Of a stretch of 64,000 nt of DNA, positions 7,494 through 16,905 are shown in pieces (the stretch's first letter is position 1; each line of letters begins with the position of its first letter). The stretch is from an uncultured Bacilli bacterium (GTDB lineage Bacteria; Bacillota_I; Bacilli_A; RF39; UBA660), in the NCBI GenBank assembly GCA_949451605.1, contig CASTSB010000008.1, positions 1 through 64,000 on the forward strand, given 5' to 3'. The notes below the pieces were generated by a model. The model was not told the DNA's origin, did no database searches, and saw only the letters and a program-made list of their open reading frames with translations. Both the position numbers and the translations under genes were made by a program.

Positions 7494-9776
7494 TTAACAA
7501 TTAATCCCCTTTATTTTCTTTTCTTCTATTTCATCTTTATATACACGTTTTTTCTTTTCTGGTTTACCTAAATTTTTAGATTCAAAAATTAAGAATACTA
7601 ATGTCGCAATAAAAATAGATGAATAAGTTCCTGCAACTATTCCAAATAACATTGCCATATTAAATGTAAGTATTTCTTTACTTCCAAGGAATATTAACGC
7701 AACTACTGGTAAAAGAGTTGTTACAGTTGTATAAATAGTTCTACTAAATGTTTCTCGAACACTAATATTTACAATTTCTTCTAATCTTTCTTTAGTAATT
7801 TTTTTACTATTTTCATTATTTATATTTTCACGAATTCTATCAAAAGACACAATTGTATCATTAATTGAATAACCAATAATTGCAAGCAATGCTGCAATAA
7901 ACATAGAAGATACTTCTAATCTTAATAAAGCAAATAAACTACAAATTATTAAAACGTCATGGCAAAGAGCAATAACTCCACCTATAGCATAACTTAGCTT
8001 AAATCTTAGAGAAACATAAACAATGATACCAATTAGTGCAATAAGAACTGAAAATAATGCATTCTTAATTAATTCTTTTGCAACTATATTACTTACAACA
8101 CCAATATTAACTTTTGCATCATACTTATCCTCAAAATAATTATTTAATTCCTTAACTTTAGATCCACTTAATGCCTTATCTATTCTTATATTCGTTTCTG
8201 TATCATTTATATTAATAGAATAAGCTTTTAAATCATTTTCTGACAAATCACTAGTAAGTTCTTTTTTAGTTAGTTTTTCATCACTTACAATAGTAATATT
8301 TGTTCCAGCCTTATAATCAATTCCTAAATTAAATCCATTCATTGAAAAACTTACAATACCAATTAATATAATTACAACTGATAAGCCAACACATAATATT
8401 TTATGTTTAAAGAAATTAACATTTTTAAATGGTACTTTTTTAATTTCTTCATTTTTACTAACACTTGCAATATCATCTTTTTTAACAGCTATAAATAAAT
8501 TTGTTTTTCCTTCAAAATATTCAGTTTTAACAAATAATCCTAATAACCATCTAGTAAGTAATACCATAGTTAACATTGTAACAATTACTGTAATAATCAA
8601 CATTGTAGCAAAACCTTTAATGCTAGATTCACCTAACATAAACATTATAACTGCTACTATTAAAGTAGTAATATTAGAATCCACTATTGCACTAAAACTT
8701 GACTTAGTTCCTTCTTTAAATGCAAATGATAGACTTCTTCCTTTGTATAATTCTTCTTTTATTCTAGAGAAAGTTATAACATTTGAATCAACTGCCATAC
8801 CAATTCCTAGAACTAATGCTGCAATACCAGGAAGAGTTAAAGTTCCACCAACAATCCAAAATACTAAGAATACTAAGAAAGTATATAAAATCATTGCAAC
8901 TGATGAAATAAATCCAGCAAAATGATATACAAATAATAATATTAAAATTATTCCAACAACACCAATAATACCAGCTATTAATGTTTTCTCAAGAGTTTCA
9001 TCTCCAAAACTAGCTCCAACTGTGTTAGAAGATATTTCAGTAAGTTTAGAAGGTAAACTTCCAGAATTAATTAAATCAACTAAATTCTGAACTTCCTCTT
9101 GAGTAAAATTACCTTGAATTATAACATCGCTTGCAAAAGCTTGAGAAACTGATGCAGCACTTAGACAGTTAGACTCACTTGAACCACATAAATTTTTCTC
9201 TTTTTTAAATGAATTTTTCATTCCATTATAATCAAGCCATATAACAATTAAATTTTCTCCATCTTTTTTTGAGCTAATTTTACTTGTTACTTCTTGAAAT
9301 TTATCTTTATCTTTTACACTAAGAGCAACCGCAGGGTTACCTGAAGAGTCTTGTGAAACCTTAGCCGCAACTCCAGAACTTAAAACATCACTAGTCATAA
9401 GTAAATTATCATCTACATCTCGAAAAGTTAAAGTCGCAACTGTTGATAATTGACTACGCGCAACATCAGGATTTGTAACTCCCGCAAGTTGTACTCTAAT
9501 TCTATTATCATTTTCTAAAATGATTAAAGGTTCATTTACCCCTAATGAATCTATTCTTTTTGATAATGTCTTATATGTAGCAGTTAGTTTAGATTGATTC
9601 ATTTTAGAACCATCAATAGATTCTGCTTTATATAAAATTTCAAAACCACCTTGTAAATCAAGTCCAAATTTTAGACTAGAAAATAAAGGTATAAATAAAA
9701 AACAAATTAATACAACTAATAAAGTTAATATTAAAGAAGTAATAATCGTTTTTTTCTTTCCATTTTTCTTTTTCAT
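7494..9776 (-). CDS. secDF: SecD-SecF fusion protein translocase subunit
   Basis: A 760-residue fused SecDF of the Bacillus type, which uses proton motive force to help Sec export. The SecD half has an N-terminal helix, the FGLDLQGGFEILY motif, an extracytoplasmic P1 region and membrane helices with GIGMAVDSNVITFSRIKEE. The SecF half begins near residue 455 and has NLGIDYKAGTNI and GYSINDTIVSFDRIRE. Start 9776 is chosen because GAGGTG precedes it; the longer reading starts at a GTG inside that site. It lies 16 bp upstream of rel. The many secreted proteins in this window make an intact SecDF unsurprising. Confidence 0.95.
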   Translation of the reverse strand: MKKKNGKKKTIITSLILTLLVVLICFLFIPLFSSLKFGLDLQGGFEILYKAESIDGSKMNQSKLTATYKTLSKRIDSLGVNEPLIILENDNRIRVQLAGVTNPDVARSQLSTVATLTFRDVDDNLLMTSDVLSSGVAAKVSQDSSGNPAVALSVKDKDKFQEVTSKISSKKDGENLIVIWLDYNGMKNSFKKEKNLCGSSESNCLSAASVSQAFASDVIIQGNFTQEEVQNLVDLINSGSLPSKLTEISSNTVGASFGDETLEKTLIAGIIGVVGIILILLFVYHFAGFISSVAMILYTFLVFLVFWIVGGTLTLPGIAALVLGIGMAVDSNVITFSRIKEELYKGRSLSFAFKEGTKSSFSAIVDSNITTLIVAVIMFMLGESSIKGFATMLIITVIVTMLTMVLLTRWLLGLFVKTEYFEGKTNLFIAVKKDDIASVSKNEEIKKVPFKNVNFFKHKILCVGLSVVIILIGIVSFSMNGFNLGIDYKAGTNITIVSDEKLTKKELTSDLSENDLKAYSININDTETNIRIDKALSGSKVKELNNYFEDKYDAKVNIGVVSNIVAKELIKNALFSVLIALIGIIVYVSLRFKLSYAIGGVIALCHDVLIICSLFALLRLEVSSMFIAALLAIIGYSINDTIVSFDRIRENINNENSKKITKERLEEIVNISVRETFSRTIYTTVTTLLPVVALIFLGSKEILTFNMAMLFGIVAGTYSSIFIATLVFLIFESKNLGKPEKKKRVYKDEIEEKKIKGINC

Positions 9777-9927
9777 GCACTTCACCTCTAAATTAATATA
9801 ATCAAAAACAATCTCTCCAAAGTCAAGCGATGTAACTCTTTTCCTTTAAAAGACATTATTTCGAATAATTTTATTATATCTAAAAAGATTTAAATTTAAA
9901 AGATATTTAACAAATTTATACTAAAAA

Positions 9928-9945
9928 AAGGACCTTTTAGTCCTT
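9928..9945 (-). terminator. Intrinsic terminator at the end of the Xer gene
   Basis: AAGGAC pairs with GTCCTT around a six-base loop, followed on the minus strand by TTTTTTT. The stem overlaps the stop codon of the Xer recombinase gene. Confidence 0.8.
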
Positions 9946-10806
9946 ATCATCAATCTTTGCTCTTGGAAAAGAATTGTAATATACCTCTTTTAATCTATCA
10001 GTCGTAACATGCGTATAAATTTGAGTTGCTTTAATGCTTTCGTGACCTAGTAATTTTTGAACTGTAGTAAGTTCACATCCTTCATTAAGCAAATGCGTTG
10101 CAAAAGAATGTCTTAACATATGGGGAGAAATATTTTTATTAAGAGAAGTTTTTTCAATTATCTTATCAAGAATGAACCTTACACCTCTTTCTGTTAACTC
10201 TCCTCCATTATTATTTAAAAACAAATATTCACTACTCTTTTTATTTAATTCTAAATATCCATCTTTTAAATATTGTTCTAATATTTCACTACAATAATCC
10301 CCGTAAGTTACAATTCTCTCTTTATTACCCTTACCTAAAATTAATATAGTTCTACTACTTAAATCAATATCTTTAACTTTTATTTTTACAAGCTCTCCTA
10401 CTCGAACTCCAGTAGCATATAAAGCTTCAAGTAACAATCTATCTCTTTGACCAAGAGGAGTACTTAAGTCTGGTACTTCAAATAATTCCTCAAGTTCATT
10501 ATATTCAAAATATCTAGGTAACTTTTTAGCCTTCTTTAATCCATTAACTAAAGAAAAAGGATTCGATGAAATTTTTTTCTTTCCAGCTAAAAATTTATAA
10601 AAACCTCTTAAACTAGAAAGCTTACGATCAATAGAAGAATTAGAATCTTTTCTTTTATCTTTCAAATACATTAAATAAAATCTTATTTCATCATAAGTAA
10701 CATCTAAAAAATCAATTCCTTCACTACTAATAAAATCTAAAAATTCAAAAATATCTCTACCATAATTATCAACAGTATATTCTGAATAATTCTTTTCATA
10801 TTTCAA
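9937..10806 (-). CDS. xerC: Tyrosine recombinase XerC/XerD family
   Basis: A site-specific recombinase that resolves chromosome dimers. The catalytic set is present: Arg in ATGVRVGEL, Lys in LGKGNKER, HMLRHSFATHLL, LLGHESIKATQIYTH with the final Tyr. The gene position after topA matches the Bacillus topA-trmFO-codV(xerC) order. The start is a problem. The first in-frame start codon is a TTG at 10806 without a clear ribosome site, which cuts off family residues that are readable upstream (NSYLDYL, bases 10807-10827). An ATG at 10833-10835, overlapping the upstream stop as ATGA, is out of frame by one base. The gene may have a start-proximal indel or a rare start codon. Confidence 0.85.
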   Translation of the reverse strand: MKYEKNYSEYTVDNYGRDIFEFLDFISSEGIDFLDVTYDEIRFYLMYLKDKRKDSNSSIDRKLSSLRGFYKFLAGKKKISSNPFSLVNGLKKAKKLPRYFEYNELEELFEVPDLSTPLGQRDRLLLEALYATGVRVGELVKIKVKDIDLSSRTILILGKGNKERIVTYGDYCSEILEQYLKDGYLELNKKSSEYLFLNNNGGELTERGVRFILDKIIEKTSLNKNISPHMLRHSFATHLLNEGCELTTVQKLLGHESIKATQIYTHVTTDRLKEVYYNSFPRAKIDDKD

Positions 10807-10831
10807 ATAATCTAAATAACTATTTGTAAGT

Positions 10832-11980
10832 TCATTTTTTTTGATAAGTCTTCACATCCCAAGAACTGCAAGATTTGGTTTTTAATTTATTATAAGTTGT
10901 ACAAAATAGATAAGCTTTATTCACAGTACTTTCACTTTTTAAGTAATTTCTAATTTCTTTTAAATCAGCATTTATATCTTCTTCTAAAACCGAATATTCT
11001 CCATAACCTAAATTATTATTTTTTAACTTTTCATTATGAAAATTATAAAGATATGTTGCGTATAATAACCTTTTATTCAATCCACTAACAAGAGTCTTTT
11101 CTTCTTCTTTTGTAAAACTAACATTTAACTTATAAGGATTAATAATTGTCTTACCTTCTATGTTTTCAAAAATAGAAAGCTCTATTTTCTTTAAAGTTTT
11201 TAAAACATAGTTTTTCTTGTCTTCTAAACCAAGATCTTCTACATTAGATGCATCTTTGTTATCAAACAAAGAGACCTGTCCTTTAACATAATTCTTATCA
11301 CAGACTTTTAATAAATCATTTTTAATTAAAGATCTCTGATTATTTAGTTCATTAAAATACTTAACATGTTCACTGATACTTTTCAAATTATCATATCTAT
11401 TTAGCAAATCAATTATACTTCTAGATATTCCATAATTATCCATCATCCAAGCATTTTTATATTTTAAATTATATGGTACAGTATTACTATTTTTAATAGT
11501 ATAGCAAAGCTCTACTACTTTTCTAGGTAAAGCACTAAGTCCCGTAGAAATAACTTTATTAAAATCATTTTTATCATAATAAACTTTTGTAATAAATTTA
11601 TCAAAAAGTCTAATATTTTTAGGATTATCTTTTAGTTTATTATTTAAACTACTATAACTTATTTGTCTAAAGTCATTTATTCTTTCTTCTTTCGCATTAA
11701 AAATAACTTCTTGAACTCGTAATTTTTCCTCATTATCCTTTTTATATTTGCTAACTATAAAGAAGTCATATTTTCCATATTCTATTTGACCTTTTTCAAA
11801 AAGTCTTGCAGTCATTTCATCACTATCTTTAAACCTAGTAGTCACAAGGTCAATAGCTTCTAAGCTATTTGCTCTTTTTAGAATATCGTTACCATTTTTT
11901 AAGTACCATTTACTTTTAAGCTCAATAATTTTAAAACTATTAGTATCAACTTTTCTTGCAATTAAATAATAATTACTCAT
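10832..11980 (-). CDS. Protein of unknown function upstream of xerC
   Basis: A 382-residue, lysine/asparagine-rich, probably cytoplasmic protein with no signal peptide or membrane segment. I recognise no family. It begins with a short beta-rich region (YYLIARKVDTNSFKIIELK) and ends with helical repeats; the middle contains GLSALPRKVVELCYTIKN. It sits between topA and xerC, where Bacillus has trmFO, but shows no FAD-binding GxGxxG motif, so it is not TrmFO. Its stop overlaps an ATG that would start the Xer gene if the frame were intact, so the two are probably co-translated. Confidence 0.7.
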   Translation of the reverse strand: MSNYYLIARKVDTNSFKIIELKSKWYLKNGNDILKRANSLEAIDLVTTRFKDSDEMTARLFEKGQIEYGKYDFFIVSKYKKDNEEKLRVQEVIFNAKEERINDFRQISYSSLNNKLKDNPKNIRLFDKFITKVYYDKNDFNKVISTGLSALPRKVVELCYTIKNSNTVPYNLKYKNAWMMDNYGISRSIIDLLNRYDNLKSISEHVKYFNELNNQRSLIKNDLLKVCDKNYVKGQVSLFDNKDASNVEDLGLEDKKNYVLKTLKKIELSIFENIEGKTIINPYKLNVSFTKEEEKTLVSGLNKRLLYATYLYNFHNEKLKNNNLGYGEYSVLEEDINADLKEIRNYLKSESTVNKAYLFCTTYNKLKTKSCSSWDVKTYQKK

Positions 11981-12025
11981 ACCAAACCACCTATTGCATA
12001 TTATACCACAAATTCATTCAAAAAT

Positions 12026-12047
12026 CAAAAAAGGAGCTACTGCTCCT
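12026..12047 (-). terminator. Intrinsic terminator after topA
   Basis: AGGAGC pairs with GCTCCT (stem 12032-12047), followed by TTTTTT on the minus strand. The genes at 11980 and below therefore probably have their own promoter. Confidence 0.8.
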
Positions 12048-12049
12048 AA

Positions 12050-14077
12050 TTATTCTTTAGTATAATCACATTCCATACACTTAATAGTTCCGTCCTTCTT
12101 TTCCACTAAAAGTTTAGAACAATTTGGACAAACTTCACCTGTTGGTTTATCCCAAGTAGCTACCTTACATTTTGGATAATTGTCACAACCATAAAATACT
12201 TTTCCCTTTCTTGTAGGTTTTTCAACAATTTTTCCACCACATTCTGGACAATCAGCTATAAAAACAACTTCCTTTTCTTCTTTTTTTATAAATTTACATG
12301 TTGGATAATTACTACATGCAGTAAACTCACCATATTTACCTTTTCGAACAACAAGAGGACTACCACATTCTGGACAAGACTCACCTGTCTCAACAGGAGC
12401 TTTTTTCTCCATATCAGCAAATGCATCTTTTACACGTGGTTCAAATAATTTATAAAACTCTTCTAATACACTATTCCATACTAAGTTTCCTTCAGCAATC
12501 TTATCAAGTTCATCTTCCATATCTCTAGTATATTCTACATTTATTAAATCACTAAAAAATTCTTGTAGCTTATTAGTAGTCTCTACACCTATTTCTGTTG
12601 GTTTAAATTTTTTATCTTCCATAACTACATAGCCACGTTCACGAATAGTATCAATTGTTTTAGCATAAGTAGAAGGTCTTCCTATACCAAGTTCTTCCAT
12701 TTCTTTTATCAACTTAGCTTCACTATATCTAGCTGGTGGTTTAGTATAATGTTGCTCAGGAACAACTGCACATGACAATGCTTCTTCTTTTTCACCAACT
12801 TTAGGTAATATTTTATCTTCACTAGATTCAAAATCAGAATACACTTTTAAATATCCATCAAATAATAACTCTTGTCCTGTTGCTTTAAATTTATAATCAT
12901 TATTATCTAATATAATAGTAGTTTGATTAACTAAAGCATCTGCCATTAAAGAAGCAATAGTTCTTTTAAAAATCATATTATATAATTTATATTCGTCAGA
13001 AGATAAGAATTTTTTTATCTTTTCAGGCTCCCTAAGTACACTAGTTGGTCTAATACCTTCATGAGCATCTTGAACATTTTCTGTTTTTTTACTTGTTTTA
13101 ACACTACCTAAATATTCTTTTCCAAATTCTTCTTCAATATATTTCATTGCAGGATTTACAAAATCACTAGATAAACGAACTGAGTCTGTTCTCATATAAG
13201 TAATTAAACCTACGGTTTCTTTTTCAAGATCAATACCTTCATAAAGCTTTTGCGCAATAGACATAGTTTTCTTAGCAGAAAAACCAAGCTTAGTAGAAGC
13301 TTCTTGTTGCAAAGTTGATGTTATAAAAGGTAACTTACTCTTACGAGATTTTTCTTTTGCAGAAACACTTTCTACGATATATTTTTTATCTAAAGCATCT
13401 AAAACTTTATTTACTTCGTCCTCGTTATGTAATTCTATATCATCATTCTTATATTTAAATAAAACAGCTTCATATTGAGGAAATTGTGCAGTAATAGTCC
13501 AGTATTCTTCAGGAACAAATTTATTTATTTCATCTTCACGATCAACAATTAACTTTAAAGCTACGCTTTGTACACGACCTGCACTCTTAGCACCTATTTT
13601 ACTTTGTAAAAGCTTAGATAATCTAAACCCTATAATTCTATCAAGAATTCTTCTAGTTTCTTGAGACTTAACTAAATTATCATCAATAACAGTAGGATGA
13701 CTGATAGAATCAATTACTTTGTCATGTGTAATCTCATTAAATAAAACTCTTTTATAATTTTTATCTTTGATACCTAAAGCATCCTTTAAATGCCAAGCAA
13801 TAGCTTCTCCTTCACGGTCAGGATCGCTTGCAAGATAGACAAGTTCGCTATCTTTTACATCTTTTTTTAATTCCTTAATTATTTTACTTTTGCCCTTTAT
13901 TGGAACATAGTTTGGAGTAAAACCATTCTCAATATCTACACCTAATCCATAAGTACCAGTAGTTGCTAAATCTCTAATATGCCCTTTAGAAGAAACTACT
14001 TTATAGTCTTTTCCTAAATACTTTTCAATCGTTTTACTCTTACTTGGACTCTCCACTATAACTAAATATTTCTGCAT
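12050..14077 (-). CDS. topA: DNA topoisomerase I
   Basis: A 675-residue type IA topoisomerase that relaxes negative supercoils. It has an N-terminal TOPRIM domain (LVIVESPSKSKTIEKYLG; YLASDPDREGEAIAWHL), the catalytic tyrosine in GLITYMRTDSVRLS (about 290-305), and the PARYSEAKLIKEMEELGIGRPSTYA motif (given here as PARYSEAKLIKEMEE then LGIGRPSTYA). Three C-terminal zinc ribbons follow (CPECGSPLVVRKGKYGEF, CPECGGK, CPNCSK). Start 14077 (MQKYLV) follows AAAGGGA; two earlier in-frame ATGs look less likely. Confidence 0.96.
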   Translation of the reverse strand: MQKYLVIVESPSKSKTIEKYLGKDYKVVSSKGHIRDLATTGTYGLGVDIENGFTPNYVPIKGKSKIIKELKKDVKDSELVYLASDPDREGEAIAWHLKDALGIKDKNYKRVLFNEITHDKVIDSISHPTVIDDNLVKSQETRRILDRIIGFRLSKLLQSKIGAKSAGRVQSVALKLIVDREDEINKFVPEEYWTITAQFPQYEAVLFKYKNDDIELHNEDEVNKVLDALDKKYIVESVSAKEKSRKSKLPFITSTLQQEASTKLGFSAKKTMSIAQKLYEGIDLEKETVGLITYMRTDSVRLSSDFVNPAMKYIEEEFGKEYLGSVKTSKKTENVQDAHEGIRPTSVLREPEKIKKFLSSDEYKLYNMIFKRTIASLMADALVNQTTIILDNNDYKFKATGQELLFDGYLKVYSDFESSEDKILPKVGEKEEALSCAVVPEQHYTKPPARYSEAKLIKEMEELGIGRPSTYAKTIDTIRERGYVVMEDKKFKPTEIGVETTNKLQEFFSDLINVEYTRDMEDELDKIAEGNLVWNSVLEEFYKLFEPRVKDAFADMEKKAPVETGESCPECGSPLVVRKGKYGEFTACSNYPTCKFIKKEEKEVVFIADCPECGGKIVEKPTRKGKVFYGCDNYPKCKVATWDKPTGEVCPNCSKLLVEKKDGTIKCMECDYTKE

Positions 14078-14174
14078 TAAATCAATCCCTTTCATCAAAA
14101 AATACTTATACTAATAAATTTGAAGTTTGTCAACTCTCTATAATATAATACGTAACTTATTTGACATTCATAAA

Positions 14175-14807
14175 TTATTTTAAATTATTTTTTTTAATAT
14201 AATTAGAAACTGGTCCATAGCTTCTTCTATGCTCATCAATTATACCATATTCATCAATGGCTTCTAAATGCTTTTTTGTTGGATATCCTTTATTATTTTT
14301 AAAATCATACATAGGATATTTCAAATCCAAATCATAAAGCATCCTGTCTCTTGTCACTTTAGCTATTACAGATGCAGCACTTATTGTAATACTTTTTAAG
14401 TCCCCTTTTATTATAGAAGTAGTAGGAATATCTAATTCAAGTGGCATTGCATCTATTAATATGTGTTCTGGTTTAATAGTTAAATTATTTATAGCTTCCC
14501 TCATCGCTAACTTAGTAGCTTCATAAATATTAACTTCATCAATCTTTTTCTCATCTATTATACCAATACCATATGATATAGCTTGTCTTTTTATTTCTTC
14601 AAAAAAATAATCACGTTTTTTCTCACTAAGTTTCTTTGAATCAGTTAGACCATCTAAAATAAATTTTTCCGGTAAAATAACACATGCCGCAACAACTGGA
14701 CCTACTAATGGACCTCTACCAACTTCATCAACACCAGCTATTAAAGTTATTCCCTTATCTCTTAATTCTCTCTCATATATATAATTATCTATTTCTGTTT
14801 TATTCAT
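14175..14807 (-). CDS. rnhB: Ribonuclease HII
   Basis: A 210-residue RNase HII that removes RNA from RNA-DNA hybrids and misincorporated ribonucleotides. [17 protein letters not shown] carries the first catalytic Asp-Glu pair; [16 protein letters not shown] and [13 protein letters not shown] carry the remaining acidic and substrate-contact residues. It lies 64 bp after rbgA on the same strand, the usual Firmicutes rbgA-rnhB pair. Confidence 0.95.
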   Translation of the reverse strand: MNKTEIDNYIYERELRDKGITLIAGVDEVGRGPLVGPVVAACVILPEKFILDGLTDSKKLSEKKRDYFFEEIKRQAISYGIGIIDEKKIDEVNIYEATKLAMREAINNLTIKPEHILIDAMPLELDIPTTSIIKGDLKSITISAASVIAKVTRDRMLYDLDLKYPMYDFKNNKGYPTKKHLEAIDEYGIIDEHRRSYGPVSNYIKKNNLK

Positions 14808-14871
14808 ATAATCATCACCTAATCAAAAACATTATATCTTAAAATTTAAAAAAACAAAAAGACTAAGCTTT

Positions 14872-15741
14872 TCATTTTAATCTATCAAATGTTACATTAC
14901 CAATATAACCATTTTTTAAATCTTTAACAATTATATTAGATACTTTTTCATAATCTGCTACTCCACCTTTAGATAAAGCTCCTCGCTTTGCAGCAATAAT
15001 GTCATATGCCTCTATAAAATCTTCATCTAATTCTTTAATACCATATCTTTCCTTCAAATTATTTGGATATAACTCATATAATTTTCTTAAAATAAAGCAA
15101 GCAATGTCATCAATATTTAATATCTCTTCTTTTATTGAAGAAAAACTTGCTAAAATATGAGCAGTTTCTTGATTCTCAAACTTTGGCCACAAAATACCAG
15201 GAGAATCCAAAAGTTCTAAATCTTTATTAATTCTTATCCAGCTAAGACTTTTAGTAAAACCTGGAGTATTTCCTACACCAGCACTTTTTCTTCCAACAAG
15301 TCTATTTATAAGTGTTGACTTTCCAGCATTAGGTACTCCAACTATTAAAACTCTACCATTTCTTGCTTTTAATCCTTTTGACTCTCTTCTTTCATTTTCT
15401 TCTTTCATTATTTGAGATGTTACATCTAGTATTTTCTTAACATTATTACCATTTAATAAATCAACTGGCACTACCTTATACCCTAGCTCTTCATAATATT
15501 TAATTATTTTATCCGTCTCAACTTTATCACATAAATCATATTTTGTCATAACCATTATTCTTGGCTTATCTTTAATTAAATCATCAATATCAGCTATTTT
15601 TGATGATAAAGGCATACGAGCATCAACCACTTCGTAAACTATATCTATTAAATTTAATTGCTCAGCAATCTGCCTTTTAGTCTTGGCCATATGGCCTGGG
15701 TACCAATTGATGTTACTTTGGGTTAACTTTTTTTCGTTCAT
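14872..15741 (-). CDS. rbgA: Ribosome biogenesis GTPase RbgA (YlqF)
   Basis: A 289-residue circularly permuted GTPase for late assembly of the 50S subunit. NWYPGHMAKTKRQI at the N-terminus is diagnostic. The permuted G motifs occur in the order G4 (MTKYDLCD), G1 (VGVPNAGKSTLINRL), G2/G3 (GNTPGFTKS, LLDSPGI). The C-terminal ANTAR-like RNA-binding region follows. The start lies two bases after the RhuM-like gene and its ribosome site GGTGAT is inside that gene's end. Confidence 0.95.
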   Translation of the reverse strand: MNEKKLTQSNINWYPGHMAKTKRQIAEQLNLIDIVYEVVDARMPLSSKIADIDDLIKDKPRIMVMTKYDLCDKVETDKIIKYYEELGYKVVPVDLLNGNNVKKILDVTSQIMKEENERRESKGLKARNGRVLIVGVPNAGKSTLINRLVGRKSAGVGNTPGFTKSLSWIRINKDLELLDSPGILWPKFENQETAHILASFSSIKEEILNIDDIACFILRKLYELYPNNLKERYGIKELDEDFIEAYDIIAAKRGALSKGGVADYEKVSNIIVKDLKNGYIGNVTFDRLK

Positions 15742-15743
15742 TA

Positions 15744-16760
15744 TTAATCACCTGCTTCTTCTAATAATAAATCAAAATCAGATTTATATAATTTGTCTTG
15801 TTTTATTCTATATTTTTCAAATTCAGTTAATGCTTTATCACAAGCAATTTCATGTGATATTTTGCCAGCATCTTTTAATATATCTCTATTATCTAGTAAT
15901 AAATACTTATCTAACAGATTGCTCCAATCATTCATTGTCATTGGAATATTTCTTTTTGCTCTTGATTCTGCTAAGTCTAAAAACGATGAAACAATTAATT
16001 CTAAACCTTCTATCTCTACTTTTGATAAATAATTTTTAGCAATTACTACATCTGTTTCTAAAATTTTACCATTTGGATAATTTTTCCAAGATGTAAGTCC
16101 CATATATTCTTTTTCAGAATCAACTCTATTATATATGGTTTCAGCAGCTGTATTATTAGAAACTGCAAAGTGCATTTTGTTTTGTACTTGCTTAAAAAAA
16201 TTAATTGTAATTGGTGATTTTCTATCATAATCTATACTTGTAGCATAAATATCCGTAATTTTTTGATAAAATCTTCTTTCTGATAGCCTTATTTCTCTAA
16301 TTTCAGCAAGTAAAGATTCAAAATAATCTTCACCAAAGAAAATACCATTTTCCATTCTCTTTTTATCAATTATATAACCTTTTTTTGCAAATTCCTTTAA
16401 AACATTTATACTCCATCTTCTAAATTGAATTGCCTTCTCAGAATTTACTCTAAATCCAATAGAAATAACTGCATCAAGATTATAATAATTAGTATTATAT
16501 TTTTTATTATCACTAGCAGTTGTCAAATATTTTTTGACAACTGAATTTTCATCCAATTCCAGTGTATTAAATACATTTTTCAAATGATAACTAACATCTT
16601 GTTTACTAGTATCAAATAAGTCAGATATCGCTTTTTGAGTTAACCACAAATCTCCATTTTCAAATCTTACTTCAATACCTTTTTCTCCTTTTTGTCTTTC
16701 AAAAATTAAAAATTCAGCACTACTGCTTCTAACCATTAAATCTTTTGTCAATTTTATCAT
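15744..16760 (-). CDS. RhuM family protein
   Basis: A 338-residue protein of the RhuM (virulence RhuM) family. The N-terminal half shows the family core: FENGDLWLTQKAISDLF, DVSYHLKNVF, ENSVVKKYLTTASDNKKYNT, YNLDAVISIGFRVNSEKA, QFRRWSINVLKEFAKKGY. The C-terminal half has a Fic/Doc-like flavour (YATSIDYDRKSPITINFFKQVQNKMH region) seen in longer members. The molecular role is unknown; homologues are scattered on phages and islands. It lies just upstream of rbgA with a two-base gap, an accessory insertion into a core operon. An 11-bp inverted repeat lies inside it at 16517-16543. Confidence 0.8.
   Translation of the reverse strand: MIKLTKDLMVRSSSAEFLIFERQKGEKGIEVRFENGDLWLTQKAISDLFDTSKQDVSYHLKNVFNTLELDENSVVKKYLTTASDNKKYNTNYYNLDAVISIGFRVNSEKAIQFRRWSINVLKEFAKKGYIIDKKRMENGIFFGEDYFESLLAEIREIRLSERRFYQKITDIYATSIDYDRKSPITINFFKQVQNKMHFAVSNNTAAETIYNRVDSEKEYMGLTSWKNYPNGKILETDVVIAKNYLSKVEIEGLELIVSSFLDLAESRAKRNIPMTMNDWSNLLDKYLLLDNRDILKDAGKISHEIACDKALTEFEKYRIKQDKLYKSDFDLLLEEAGD
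16517..16543. repeat. Perfect inverted repeat inside the RhuM-like gene
   Basis: Arms of 11 bp (CAGTTGTCAAA and its complement) flank a five-base loop. It encodes the conserved VVKKYLTT stretch, so it may be a by-product of protein conservation rather than a regulatory hairpin. Confidence 0.5.
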
Positions 16761-16905
16761 TTCCTTCCTTTGAATTTTTTGTAAATAATAAAATATATTT
16801 TTATTTAATATTATTTAGAATCATTTCTCTACTAATAGTATATCATAGATTCATCACTGGTTAGAAATTTAGTAATCTATTAAAACTTATCCTTATGTCT
16901 AATTA

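Noticed and set aside
15683-16039. Plus-strand hydrophobic frames opposite rbgA and the RhuM-like gene
   Set aside because: They are reverse-strand shadows of AT-rich coding sequence, rich in Leu and Ile, with no ribosome site.
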